A DNA stretch of 64,000 nucleotides from Apoda limacodes (lineage: Eukaryota > Arthropoda > Insecta > Lepidoptera > Limacodidae), in assembly GCA_946406115.1 (NCBI GenBank), contig OX291545.1:13592001-13656000 (forward strand), written 5' to 3'. The stretch's first letter is position 1. Each line of letters starts with the position of its first letter. The position numbers and the translations under genes are program-made. This document shows, in pieces, positions 11,831 to 24,700 of this stretch. Below the pieces are notes generated by a model, which did not search any database, was not told the DNA's origin, and saw only the letters and a list, made by a program, of their open reading frames with translations.

Positions 11831-14800
11831 GTAAAGAAAGATTTAGCTATAACAATCAAAATACGAATATTTTAGACTGCAAATAGGCGTTAAATATGCT
11901 TACTTACCTATATGCCAATTTTTTAGTTTATGGTTTAGGGGTTGCGTAATGAAATGGTTAATTATATTATAGAGAGACTTCAGTTTCTATCGGTGTGTCA
12001 CAACTGTTTTTCTCAACAACTACAAATAAGTATGTACAGAACATACCTACATCAACCTTAGGTAAGAAAAATATGAAAAAAAGAGAGGCAGGTCGTGGGA
12101 TACCCGGTTGATACGAAGTTGTTATTGCTATACCAGCTCTTATAATAAACCCTCAGTGCACTAATTGTACGTACGCTTGACCAAAAAAATCTCACTTTTT
12201 TTGCTTAAAAAGCTTTGATATTCCCATCCAGTATAAAACCCTTTGTGCGCTTATTCGATTTAAAGTCTTCTTTAAGATCCAATCTTCTTTTTGAAGTCGG
12301 TAAGAACAGCTTCGATATCTCTGGACACAGCGTGGATATTAGCAAAAATGACAAAAAAGAAAAAAATTAAGAAAAAATTAAAGCGCCTAGATAACCATAG
12401 CAACCAAAGAAAAAATAAACCTTAGGCACGAATGCACCTAGAACATTGGGTTTAACAAGTGTTCTTAACCTTGAAGTCGAATGATAAGAAATATTTGTCT
12501 CGAAAGAAATCCGTGGACACACATACATACATATAAATATACATACACACCTACATACAAACATGGCATAAATTTGGCACATTTGTTTAGAACAGGAACA
12601 CACAAGGGAACTTATTACGAAACAGTAAGTAAACAAAAAATACATGTCACAGTCATCTAGGAACCAGATGGTTTTTACTGACTTAAATCGCCCTCCTGAT
12701 CAGGAGATCAGATATCAGTAGGAATCAGTCAAATGATCTTGTTTCTCATATTTTCCATACTCACTTCTCCTCAGCGCCCTGTATTCATTGGTGTCTACAT
12801 TAAGAGGTCGGTGATGTAATTATTCCATTTTCAAAATGTATGTGACCTATGCCAAATCTATTCCCGCAATTGCTATCGAACAAAACATGTCACATACAAT
12901 CACGATCCATAAACCTAACTAATTCAATAGCAAACCAACCCCTATGCAATCAAATCGCATTTGTCGTGACATACAGGTATAACAGTAGAATAACGCCCAC
13001 CGCGAGCCACTGACGATAAGTGTATGAAACATTGTAAACAAACAATAACCACTTGGAACATTTCAAACAAACACTCACGTTACCATTACTCATACCAACT
13101 TAATAGCATTTTGTTTGTTGTGGCATTCATTTCTACAAGTGTTATGTACTAATGAAATCAAAATTACATGACTTGCGTGACAGCAATCAATTTCATTGCA
13201 AGGCAATCACTGAAGGAATTTTGTCATGTGTTAAAGAACATTAACAATTCATTAAAGAATTAAATTAGGGTCCTAGATTAATATCTAGCAACGGAATTTT
13301 AATTAAACCTTTGTAAGAGAGATTATTAAGCTGATCCTTAATTTTCAGTGTTCTGTAATCAAACAATGAACCCTTTTAGTTCTACTATGTCCGACTGTAC
13401 ATTATGGATGGATACAGCAAAAAATTTGGTGCACATATAAAGAATGAAAAAGAAAGTATACCCATTTTAAAATGCTATAGATGTGCCATGTGGTTTTGGT
13501 GAAGATGTTAATTCTATGTCCTGGACTATCGGAAAAAATGTGAAAAATCCACTTTTATTAAATATTCTATGTGATTTATTTTATTACGGAGGAGCACAGA
13601 CACCTCAATAGGTACCCTTGGGGTATCAGAGGTTTTACAACGTACTTATAATATTATCATAATGTAGCTTAACTTATATACCTATATGTAGGTATAATTA
13701 ATATGCATATTTTAGTTTGTAATAAATACATATATCGCTACAATTGTATATTTTAATTACTATTTATTGATTAATTGTTTTAGGTTTAGGTTCGTTTCTA
13801 ATCTGTCAATAAATTATTCTTAATATAGGTACTGTAAAAGTTCGGACACTTGATAGGTATTTATGGGAAGTGGAAGCTATACAAGCTTATTATTATTACT
13901 ATATATTTTATAAAAAAAAGAAAAAAAAAATTTTTTCAAATCCAACAATTCGGTAGAAAAGAAAAACGAGTAAACAGATCAGCCAAGATATATGAAAAAA
14001 ATTTGGAAAATCCAAAAGTGCACGCCTCATAGCGGTCATTCACATTTAAAAAAAAAATATAGATATACAGTATACAGTGGTATATTAGTTTTTTAGAAAT
14101 TATAATTAAACGACAGTACTTAGAACGCTAATATTAACTAGGAATCAGCACAGTGTAATACTTTATATATTAAAAACAAAAGTATTCCGGTAAGATGAAT
14201 TTTTCGACCAATTTCTCTGCCACATACATGGTCCCATAAACACGGACGTCCAAGAATGATTAGTTTTAATGTTATTATTTATTATATTAAACAAATTAAT
14301 TGTTTATAAAATGTACCATATGTGCTAGACAGATTATTTAACTTCATATTAGTGCACTCATATTATCCTGTAAGTGTTATATTAAAAAAAAAACGTCATT
14401 TATAAGTTTCGAAAGACTGGGTTTTTTGACATGTCGAGAGTAGAGCACTACCTCACCGTTCCGCTTATGAGGCGTGCAAAAGATGAAGAATTATCGAGTA
14501 CCTACCTATAGGATAACAGTTGCTCCTTCTTTCTTACAGGGAAGAAATGTATTCGACTAATGTGCCGAAGATGTCCAATGCCCAGGAGCCTAAGATGAAA
14601 AAGTAATGTAGGTATGTATGCAGTCGTACGTGGATATAAGAAATTATATTCATTTTGAAAAAATATTTTTTACTTTTTAGTAAAATTTTCGGTTAGATTC
14701 AATTTTTATATGATTCTAAAGTTTTAAGAAAAGCAAGTTTTTTAAAAATTCTTTTTTTACTTTCTTTTATTTCATACTTTTTAGTGATAATTGAATTGAA

Positions 14801-15290
14801 TTTGTATAGTTTATTGCCTTAGTTTCATTAGTTGGGTAATGAGAACTTAGAAAACGATATTTTGTTCAACATAAATTAGTAATTAAATTTTCACTTAATT
14901 TTTCATGTTCCACCCTAATGTCCACCTTCCTGCATATGCCAAGAGAAGTAATTTATTAGAATAAGATATATAATAGAAAAGTAGAGGGGTAAATAAACAT
15001 TAAGTTACACCCCTAATCACCTTTGATTCCCAAATCCTGACGAAGTCTTCGAACCTTAGGTACTGTAGTAATATTAGAGGTACACCCCCAGTACCTCTTC
15101 AGCAGCCAGCAAGCGCGTAGCGACAGGTGGGTGCTACGGTACTTACCTACTGAAATTACATACTTACTTTTAAAAAGAGACGACAAAATTGTCAAATCCT
15201 TTATATAAACATAGCCGAGTCAAGTACCGTTATGTAAAATACCCATATTTAAAATTCAAAGACTTTTTAAGTCTGAAGTCCACATAGAGT
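11831..15290. other. 3.4 kb without recognised genes
   Basis: The sequence is AT-rich, with a short CATA-type simple stretch near 12520-12560. Open frames are short and show no known domains. I see no convincing RNA gene. Old unrecognisable repeats are likely. Confidence 0.45.
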
Positions 15291-16320
15291 ACTGATGCAA
15301 AGTCAACTGTCGACGATCCAAAACTAACAAGCGGTATCAAACCTTTAAATCTGAGAAGAAACTTTGCCTACCTGTGAGAAAAATTACAACCAAGGAAATG
15401 AAGAAATAGGTATTTGAAAAATTTTGCTCCAAGATACGGATGTGCTATAGGGACAACTGCGCCTCGGGCTGTTTTACGTAGTGTTAATCATCAAAATTGG
15501 AGTATCGTATTTGCTACAAATTAATTAAATTAGTTTAATAAAAATTACTTTGCCTTAAATGAATTATTCCGTGTCGGTATGTTTTGTTTTCTTAAAAATT
15601 AGTTTTCATATTTGTACAGTAAATCAGTACAGTATTGTCCCAATTTTTATAGGAATGACATATCAAAAAACAAGCAAAATATGCAGACATAGTGATTGTG
15701 TAAATCTGTCATACATAAAAAAAATAACAGCTCTAATGCCAAAATCCAGAAACAGGGGAATATGCTTGAATGGAGGAAGACCAGCGAGATATTTGTTCTT
15801 AACGCGCTTAGGTAATGGGTGCTATCCAAAGATTATTCTCTGAAATGATGCCTATGGCTACTTTTTCCTCTTTGCTACAAAATCAGCTCTCATTCATTTA
15901 TTAGGAGTTATACATACAGCATATTACTTATACAGCTGACCGTTTAACCCTAATCTGAGTAGATAAGTAGGTAAATAGTTTTTTTAATCTATCCATACTA
16001 CGTGCAATATGTACATAACATGTAAACAAAGTATTATACGGCTTCAGTGTCTTTATGCGAGGCTATAATGCCTAACTCCTTTTTTCTCTAGTAGGCAGTT
16101 TACTATGTGTGAACACGATTTAAAATAGAACTTAAGGCTTCCCTAGTAAGCAACACGAATCCATATGAGGCGGGTATCTGCACGAGCATTAGTAAATGGG
16201 AAGGGGATTTGTTTGTGTAAGTAAAAAGAAGACGTATGTAACACACAGAAAACATGTAGCAATATCAGGTTAAGTATGTAAGGTAAGCTTGTTTGCCACT
16301 TTGGTAGTATAAAAAAAAAC
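15290..16320 (+). mobile_element. relics of the Jockey-superfamily LINE
   Basis: Three short matches to the LINE at 21.8-25.2 kb lie here in the same order and orientation. TCAACTGTCGACGATCC through AGAAACTTTGCC (15301-15370) matches about 24708-24775. CTCTGAAATGATGCCTATGG (from about 15838) matches about 24825. The 3' tail GTAAGCTTGTTTGCCACTT with a poly(A) run (16282-16319) matches 25120-25155. It is a much decayed copy with deletions and insertions. Confidence 0.7.
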
Positions 16321-16399
16321 TGGTGTTGAATGAAGTTCTTAGTTTGCCTACCAAATTTGCTTGAAATCCGTTAGTTAATAACGCTACAAAATCTTCTAC

Positions 16400-16575
16400 T
16401 CATTTTCCCCCCTATCAAAAATCCCAATCGACTAAAATTATTAAATAGGTCAAGGAATGTGTGTGCCAAGTTTCGTCAAAATCGGTTAAGAAATGCGACC
16501 TGTAGGCGAGAACAGACATCCTGACAGACGGACTATAGCATTTTCTGTCGAAGTCGAAACTGAGACGCTTCGCTC
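16400..16575. repeat. probable lepidopteran dispersed repeat fragment
   Basis: GTGCCAAGTTTCGTCAAAAT, then CGGTTAAG, then CAGACATCCTGACAGACGGA is of a type often found repeated in lepidopteran genomes. Only one copy is in this window, so the call rests on recollection of the pattern. Confidence 0.45.
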
Positions 16576-17413
16576 GCTCGGGCAATAAGAGTGCTAACGA
16601 CCTTGTTTAATCACTTTTTTAAATTTTTTAATCATTTTATAAAACACTAAGGGGCCTTATCAGACCGCAGTAGGGCTGGAAGGCCCAAGCAACAACTATG
16701 TTGGGCCTTCCTAAAAGACGAGGGCTTTGCAACACAAAATGATTATTTTCGAAATAAATAGATATAAGATCGCACATTTTATTGTAAATATCAAAAGAAT
16801 ACTAGTCAAACAAAGAGACTTAACAAAAATCTACTTAGAAATTGCAGTATAAACAAGTTAAAACTTATGTTTTGTGGGGGCAAAAATTAGTGATTTGAGT
16901 GGCCGTAACTGAAGTCAGCTATCAACCGGGCATCACTGGCAGGATGACAGTCGCACGCTGCCCGCTGCTGCGTTCCTACGTTCCTATTGGTCCGTTTCAT
17001 AGGTACTATGAAGTTAGCGCGATTAATTGTATTTGACTGGGTTTTCTGCGCTTGGGCTTTTGAAAACTGTGAGGCTTGTCACCCGGTTGTACCGTATTTA
17101 CGACCTTTACAAAACGCTGACACCCCACCTCTTTTTGTTGGGATGAATTCAATAATTGTAGTTGATGTCATTTTAATTACAACAACAAAATTCCACTAAC
17201 TTAGCAAAGGGGCTAATAAATAGACTGTATTGCGCTATTGCTCTTTTCGATGAGATGTTATCTATGGTGACGCCTTTAGGCTGACGACTTACAGCCACAG
17301 CATTCTTTGACCTTTTAAAAGGCTAAAAAAGTAGAAATTTTTGTTTATTTATTTTATATCTGATTTTGCTTTTTCATAAATTTACAACTAATTATAGAGA
17401 CCTATGGTTAAAA
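16576..17413 (+). other. upstream region of the carbonyl reductase gene
   Basis: The sequence is moderately GC-balanced near 16900-17100, then AT-rich. It should contain the promoter and 5' UTR of the downstream gene, but I cannot pinpoint a TATA box or start site with any confidence. Confidence 0.35.
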
Positions 17414-18238
17414 ATGGACACGGCAGTAGCTATTGTAACTGGTGGTAATAAAGGCCTGGGCTTTGAAATAGTGAAAGGATTATGTATGAAATTCAAAGGT
17501 GTTGTGTACCTTACAGCTAGGGACGAAGAACGAGGCCGACGAGCAGTAAAAAAACTAGAGCAACTTGATCTTCACCCTATGTTTCATGTTCTAGATGTAA
17601 CCAGTGAAGAAAGTGTTCGAAAATTAGCTATGTATATTTCGACCAAATACACTGGAATTGATATATTAGTAAACAATGCCGGCATCCTTGACTTTGACAA
17701 GCCGGTATCGCGATACGAAGAAGCTAAAAAACTTGTAGAAACGAACTATACAAGTTTGCTTACTATATCAAATATATTATACCCACTTTTGAAAAACAAT
17801 TCTCGTATTATCAACATCAGTAGTGATTGGGGACTCTTATCTAATATTAGAAAACAATTATGGCTTGATACATTAGTAAAGGAGAATTTAACAGTTGAAG
17901 TGATAACGCAATTTGTAGACGACTTTCTCCAAGCTGCCAAAAATGGAAAGGCCTCATTTGTTTCTTTTGCTGGCCATTATGGAGATTATAAAGTATCAAA
18001 AGTAGCAATGTCTGCGCTGACTTTTGTGCAGCAAAAGCAATTTAATGAACAAGGGAAAAATGTGTCTGTAAACTGTGTTCATCCTGGTTTTCTAAAGACT
18101 GACATGACAAAAGGTATGGGTGATTTCACTGCAGAACGTGGGGCACTGGCTCCACTGTACCTGGCTCTGGAAGCTCCGCAGTCTCTAAAGGGTACTTTTC
18201 TGTGGCATGACTGTCACCAAGTGAATTGGGATGATTAA
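17414..18238 (+). CDS. carbonyl reductase-like short-chain dehydrogenase (intronless)
   Basis: This is an NADPH-dependent carbonyl reductase of the classical SDR superfamily, probably cytosolic, reducing ketones and aldehydes. It has 274 residues from MDTAVAIVTG (human CBR1 has 277). An earlier in-frame Met at 17366 would add 16 residues unlike the family. The Rossmann motif TGGNKGLG is at residues 9-16, NNAG at 87-90, the catalytic Ser in NISSDWG near 136-137, and the active-site YKVSK at Tyr192 and Lys196. The C-terminal CVHPGFLKTDMT and GALAPLYLAL are typical of CBR1. There are no introns and no lesions. It may be a retrocopy or a member of a tandem family elsewhere. The exact substrate cannot be told. 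Confidence 0.93.
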   Translation: MDTAVAIVTGGNKGLGFEIVKGLCMKFKGVVYLTARDEERGRRAVKKLEQLDLHPMFHVLDVTSEESVRKLAMYISTKYTGIDILVNNAGILDFDKPVSRYEEAKKLVETNYTSLLTISNILYPLLKNNSRIINISSDWGLLSNIRKQLWLDTLVKENLTVEVITQFVDDFLQAAKNGKASFVSFAGHYGDYKVSKVAMSALTFVQQKQFNEQGKNVSVNCVHPGFLKTDMTKGMGDFTAERGALAPLYLALEAPQSLKGTFLWHDCHQVNWDD

Positions 18239-18549
18239 GAAATGCATTAAATCAATTGTATATAATGTACAGTTATGAACCGTTAATCCTGTGATAAGTG
18301 TCACATCACACTTTAAAAAAAAACTGTAATATATGTTTCCTATTGTTATAATTTAAGCATTTTATTTGAATCCTGGAAACTTTACAAAAAGGAAAGCTGG
18401 AAAGCTTTAATCACAGAGTTAGGATTAGATATAGAGGTCCCAACCCCAACTTTGCCTCAGTATTAGGGAGATGTTCACATAAAACAGGCTAGTTGGGATT
18501 GCTCCCTGCCCCACACTTACCACACAATTGCCCTGTATAGACACCTTTG

Positions 18550-18835
18550 TTCAGTTTGATGGTGGCCTAAGGGTTACAATTTAACCTTGCATCCTGATTG
18601 GCGGTGGTTCAAACCCAGCATGCACCAATGAGTCTTGTAATTTCTTTACACCATTATTTACACCATTGGCAATGGTGAATCAAAAAATCATAAGGAAATC
18701 TGCAGTCTAATAAAAAAAAAAAGAGACCTATGCAAAGTCCACAATCTGCACTGGGCGTGCATGTGAATTATGGCCTAAATCACCCTGGATGAGCATAGGC
18801 CATGCCCTAACAGTGGGACATAATGAGGCTGATAA
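18550..18835 (+). repeat. tRNA-derived SINE of lepidopteran type
   Basis: Box A TGGCCTAAGGG (18563-18573) and box B GGTTCAAACCC (18606-18616) are spaced as in a tRNA-derived RNA polymerase III promoter. Downstream, CAAAGTCCACAATCTGCACT, then TATGGCCTAAATC and CAGTGGGACATAATGAGGCTG match the body of a SINE I know from moths. An A-rich run at about 18710-18724 lies inside. It is diverged and presumably inactive. Confidence 0.75.
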
Positions 18836-19720
18836 GGAAAGGTGACAACTATATTGGAAGTCTAATCCTTACCTGTGTGTGGTTTTGTGTTACAAAACTT
18901 TATTTTTTTGTTTCATCAAAGGATTTTGCATTACTATCCAGCTTTAAGCTCCAGACAAAACCCAATATTTACAGTGTGAAAAATTTATAAATAATAAAAA
19001 TAAAACATTTCAGAAAAGTTCTTGTAATTATTGGCTTTTGATCCTATAGCTACATATATAAAAATATATCTAGGTATCAGTATATGAAAAAACTGGTGGA
19101 AAATATAAATATCCTTTGAATTCGTTGAGAAGCTTTTCTTTGTCCACGTTATTATGTTATGCGGTCACTGTAGCCTCACTGTAGTATGGATGTTGGCCTC
19201 ACCACATGAGCATTATTCACATGTTGAACCTTTCAGAGTTGTGGAGCTTCTTATATCGTTGGGCAAGGGAATCGGCTGATAATTTTCAGTTACTCGTTAA
19301 AGCCTATGTAAAGTTGCATTGAGTTAAAGCAGGCTGGTTAGGTTCATAATAGGGTATTGTTTTAAGTATAATAAGACAGGACTTGAAAGTCACTCATGCC
19401 CTAATGTAAAGATAAACTTATTATCTAGCACCACTAGATATTAAAATTTTCTCCTTGTACAAAGTAGATTTACTAGTTAGTTTAACTAGTCATAAGCTGT
19501 TTTTTAAAATGTTATATGTTGTTAAGCAGGGTTGAGTGATTGGAATCAGTGAATGATTTTTTTTAGAAAACCAACCGATTTAAATCAAAATTGTAAAAGC
19601 AAATAAAAATTTAATAAAACATGCACAACAAATAAATCAAATGAAAATACTCTCTTTACCCCTGAAGTAATTTAAATTTCAAAGTCTTCATTACTAAAAC
19701 CAGATAAGAATATAAATCAC
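18836..19720. other. gene-free stretch
   Basis: AT-rich sequence without recognised genes. The 3' UTR of the SDR gene should end before this stretch. Confidence 0.45.
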
Positions 19721-19724
19721 AATC

Positions 19725-20900
19725 ACTAATTTAAAAAACCTAAAGCACATCACATCAGTTACCGAATTATCTTCTGGGTCAGTGTGTCTTGCTAACACAA
19801 AGGCCCCCTCCAGCTTTGTAATTTTGTTGTTGCTTTCTCTCTCCTTAGCTAGTCTTGTCCATTGTGGTCCTGGAATGTTCTTAATGTTGTCTGTCCATCT
19901 TTTATGTTGTCTACCTCTTTTCCTTTTGGTATTGTATCTGGGTGTCCACTCTGTAATTTTTTTCGTCCATTTTTTTGTGTTTTCACGCATCATGTGACCT
20001 ACCCATTTCCATTTCAGTTGTTTTAAATTTATTCCTGCATCTTTTACTTTTCTTATTTTCCGTAGTTCTGCAGCACATTCTCTGTCTATCCATGTATATC
20101 CGAGAATGCTTCTTTCAATACTTCTCTGGCAGGTCACTCGTTTTTGGTGATTCTGTTGAGTCATTGCCCAAGTTTGGCATCCGTAAGTTAGTATGGGTAA
20201 TTTGCATATATTAAAAAGTTTTTGCTAAATTGCAATGGAATAGCACTTGTTTTTCATTATGTCTTTTAGGGACCAACATCTCTTCCAGGCATTTGTAGTT
20301 CTTCTTTCCACCTCTTGGTCCATCTGGTCGTTGAATGCAATCAGTTGTCCTAAGTAAATATAGCAGTTAACATAATCAATATTCTCATTGTCTACCATTA
20401 TTGTCGACTCAAGTCTATTTGTCATTTCCTTGGTTTTTGTTTTGATTATTGTCAGCCTAACTTCTCTACTTTTTGAAGCCAGGTCTTGGAGCATAGTCTG
20501 TAGTGTTTCGGAGTTGTCACTTATCAGTACTAAGTAGTCAGCAAATCTCTAACTTTCTAAAGACTTCCTCTAAAACCACTGAAAAAAGTTTAGGTGAGAA
20601 TGGGCCACCCTGTCTTACTGCCCTGCTGTTTAGGACCGTTTCACCTAGTGATTCAAGCTTAACTCGGGCTAAGCTGTTTATGTAGACGTTCTTTATGATT
20701 CTAATATATTTGTTTTCAATGCCCTGATTTTTAAGTGCCTTCCAGATGTGTTCGTGTTCCAGGGAATCAAAGGCTTAGTTGAAGTCAATGAATGCAATAT
20801 ATAAAGGTAATCCATATTCTTGGCATTTTTCTATTAGTTGCTATAGTATATGCATGTAGTCTACAGTAGAATAACCTGATCTGAATCAGATCAGACAGAG
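19725..20900 (-). mobile_element. RTE-clade non-LTR retrotransposon fragment
   Basis: Minus-strand fragments run from a reverse transcriptase core to the C-terminus. From 20900 down they read GLPLYIAFIDFN and AFDSLEHEHIW (finger/palm), then RQGGPFSPKLFSVVLE, then FADYLVLISDN (the catalytic box, with Tyr in place of the second Asp), then YIYLGQLIAFNDQ and the RTE tail WKWVGHMMRE, KRGRQHKRWTD and GPQWTRLAKERE. The 5' half (endonuclease) is missing. Stops and frameshifts split the frame at several points. The order of motifs and the Arg/Trp-rich tail identify the RTE clade. Confidence 0.85.
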
Positions 20901-21799
20901 CTATCTGTCTCCTAACATTACCATCAAGTACCAGGGTTAACTGTTAGCATGGCCGTAAGGTAACAACTGCCAAACTAATCAGTGTTTAAACTTTTCAATC
21001 ATATAACTAGCCTTACCATTGGCCTGAAGTAGGTTGCAATGATCTTTTTATATAAACACTTTTTATTTAAAAAAAAATGTTGGTAGGTTCTTATGATGCT
21101 GCACCTGTACAAGTAGAATTATTCTGATTCTACCGGAAATGCATTCAGAGTGATAGTAAAATGTTTTAAACAGCACAAACCTTATAAATTTCCTATTCAA
21201 AAGTAATTTATTCTGGGGTAAAAGAAATTGACTTAAAAATTTAAAAAAAATGTTAAAAGCAAATTCATGACAGGATGTTCAAATGCTAGAAGATATCTCA
21301 GTATCACAATTTGAATCCAGACCCGACAGACCAAAAGCGAGGTAGATAGGATTAGATACATAGTCGCACCTAGCTTTTGGGCTAAGCAAGAGCAAAACTC
21401 TTAGTCTAAGGGAGGGCAAATCCAGCTGTTGATATTTCGCAATTCAGAGGTAAGGGCATATGAACGTGGTGGAGGTACTTAATACCTCCAATCTTAAAAT
21501 ATAAATAAATTCGACCGCCTCCAATACAATTTTCACAATCTCAACTCACTATCTTGCGGTCCTGCTGTTTGCATGGCCTTAACAACACTTTCCACAAAGC
21601 ATAAAACTTACAGCAAGTTTTGGTAAGTTTATATATCGCACATTTTCAAGTTCCAGACTAGACATAGCTGGAACATGACAGTAACTTGCATCTTATTGTT
21701 ACTTTTCACCTCCTCGAAACTTAATAATTGATGTAACTGCAATGATACCTATGATATTTTTTAAATGAACTTTGCAGCAATATAATAATGCGTGCTGGT
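20901..21799. other. gene-free stretch between RTE fragment and LINE
   Basis: No supported gene is present. It contains an unexplained segment near 21300-21480 that is less AT-rich than its surroundings. Confidence 0.4.
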
Positions 21800-24700
21800 T
21801 CGGCGGTCAGGGAGACCTGATGAAACGGCTGACCGCTGGCCGCCCGCAGGTTGAACGGGATCCCGAACCCAGGGATCACTTAATCTCCGCCCTGGGAGGC
21901 TGATTCGCCAGCCTGTGTAAAGTATCTGAAGTGGTAGTCGTGCCGGAGAAGGAGACCGGAGTGGACCCGGCTACTACAACAGAGGGGGATCAGGGGCCCT
22001 TCCGCCCGCCGTGCCAGCAACCGTATCATCTGTGGCGAGCTTCGGCAGTCTTAGAACCGCACCCTTTGTCCTCTATGCTGTCTGTGCAGTGAATCCTCAT
22101 CCTTAGTCTTAGTAACTTTTTTTTTTATATATTATGGCCAGAAGACAGAAAAAGAAAAGAGTTTGCACAGCGGCTACTCCATCCACATATAATGTGGATT
22201 TTTGCAACATCAGGGGTATTCACGCAAATCTTAACGCAGTCCACCACCATCTCGAAACTGCGCAGCCGACCATTCTTTTTCTAACGGAGACGCAGATATC
22301 CTGCCCGACCGACACATCATACCTTCATTATCCCGGCTACAAACTCGAACACAATTTTATGAGTCGTGCCGGTGTATGTATGTTGGTCCGGGAGGATATC
22401 TGCTGTCGCCGCCTTCATAGCCTTGAAGACAGGGACCTGTCGATATTGTGGGTGCGCGTAGATTACAGCGGCCACATTCGTATCTATGCGTGCCTATACA
22501 GGTCTCATAGCGGTGACACGGACGTAACTCGACTCTTCACGCACCTGAGTTTGACGACTGACAAAGTTCTAGAGCAATATCCCACAGCAGAACTAGTTAT
22601 TTTGGGAGACTTTAACGCCCACCATCGCGAGTGGCTCAGTTCTCGAACCAATAACTATGCTGGGATATCTGCTCATGAATTTGCTCTGACCTATGGATTC
22701 TCTCAGCTGGTACTTTCTCCAACGAGAATACCAGATATAGAGGAACATACGAGCTCCTTACTGGACCTTCTGCTGACTACTCGTCCGGACGGGTACTCCG
22801 TCTCAGTGGATGCGCCTCTTGGCTCCTCGGACCACTGTCTCGTTCGGACTCAAGTGTCATGCACATAACCTGATCCTTCTGGGCCAACTAACTGGCGTCG
22901 TGTGTGGCACTATAAGTCGGCAGACTGGGATGGATTGCGTGAATTTTACGCATCGTACCCGTGGAGGCAGATCTGCTTTAACTCAGAAGATCCTGACGTC
23001 TGCGCAGCCGCAGTCACTGAGACAATCCTTGCTGGTATGGAATGCTATATTCCTAACCCGCGAGTAGCTGCCGGCGTCAAAAAACGACCGTGGTTTAATA
23101 GGTCTTGCAGAAAAGCTAAAATTCGTAAGCAAAATGCATATGAGGCTTGGACCACGGCTCGTTTTAATAAGGATCCGAATATTTCTGAGTTAAAACGCAA
23201 ATTAAATGCTGCCTCGAGGTTCAGTAAGAAAGCAACTGCCAGAGCAAAATTCCAATTCATCGGCAAAATAGGTGGGCGACTTGCGAGCTATCCTTCTGGG
23301 AGTCGTGCTTTCTGGTCGCTCGCCAAAGCTGCCGAAGGGAACTTCTGCCAGTCGTCGTTACCACCACTGCGAAAGACCGATGGTGACTTGGCCCATAGTG
23401 CTAAAGAGAAAGCCGATCTACTGGGCAGTCTCTTTGCCTCGAACTCGAATATGAGCGATGAAGGCGCTGTACCACCTACTATACCGTGGTGCGGTAAGTC
23501 CATGCCGGAAATCTCCATAACGCAGCGGGAGGTCAGGCGGGCGTTGCTTTCTCTAGACGTTCATAAGTCGAGTGGGCCAGACGGTATACCAGCAGTGGTG
23601 CTTAAGCAGTGTGCTCCTGAGTTATGTCCTGTACTCACGCGCCTCTTCGCGCTTTCCTACCACACTAGGCAATTTCCGTCTACATGGAAGACTGCGAATG
23701 TGCACCCGGTGCCCAAAAAGGGCGATAGATCAGATCCATCGAATTACAGGCCTATCGCTATAACCTCTCTCCTCTCTAAGGTGATGGAGCGTGTGATCAA
23801 CACACAGCTTCTAAGATACCTAGAAGTACACGATCTGGTCAGTGACCGTCAATATGGCTTTCGCCACGGTCGCTCGACTGGTGACCTTCTAGTGTATCTC
23901 ACACACCGATGGGCACTAGCCATTGAGAGTCAGGGGGAGGCATTGGCATGTAGCCTGGACATAGCGAAGGCGTTCGATCGGGTCTGGCACCGCGGTCTTC
24001 TATCGAAGTTGCCATCTTACGGAGTGCCCGAGGGTTTGTGCAAATGGGTGGCTAGCTTTTTGTCCGGCAGACGCATACGAACCGTAGTTGACGGTAGTTG
24101 CTCTGATAGCATGGACATTAATGCTGGTGTCCCGCAAGGCTCTGTGCTGTCTCCTACGCTGTTTCTACTGCATATCAATGACATGTTGGACATCAACAAC
24201 ATACATTGCTATGCAGATGACAGTACTGGTGACGCTTTTTACACGGGTCGTGCAAACATCCCTCGTTCCGTTGTGGAGGAAAACCGCGGAGAACTTGTGT
24301 CTCAAATCGAGACCACACTGTCCCAGGTCTCTGACTGGGGACGGGTAAACTTGGTCCGATTCAACCCTACAAAGACACAAGTGTGCGCGTTCACCGCTAA
24401 GAAAACTCCATTCACTGTGGTCCCACAATTCCAGAACACTCCCCTCTCCATCTCCAAGAGCATTGGGATCCTTGGTGTCGACATCTCCAGCGATGTTCAG
24501 TTCCGAGATCATTTACAAGATAAGGTAAAGCTGGCGTCCAAAAAACTTGGTGTACTCAACAGAGCGAAGCAGTACTTCACGTCGGGGCAAAGGTTGTTAC
24601 TTTACAAGTCGCAAGTTAGGCCCCATATGGAGTACTGCTGCCATCTCTGGGCAGGTGCACCCGGATACCAGCTTGGCCCTTTTGACTCGGTTCAACGACG

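Noticed and set aside
19782..20214. Plus-strand hydrophobic frames as membrane proteins
   Set aside because: They are antisense shadows of the RTE reverse transcriptase tail.
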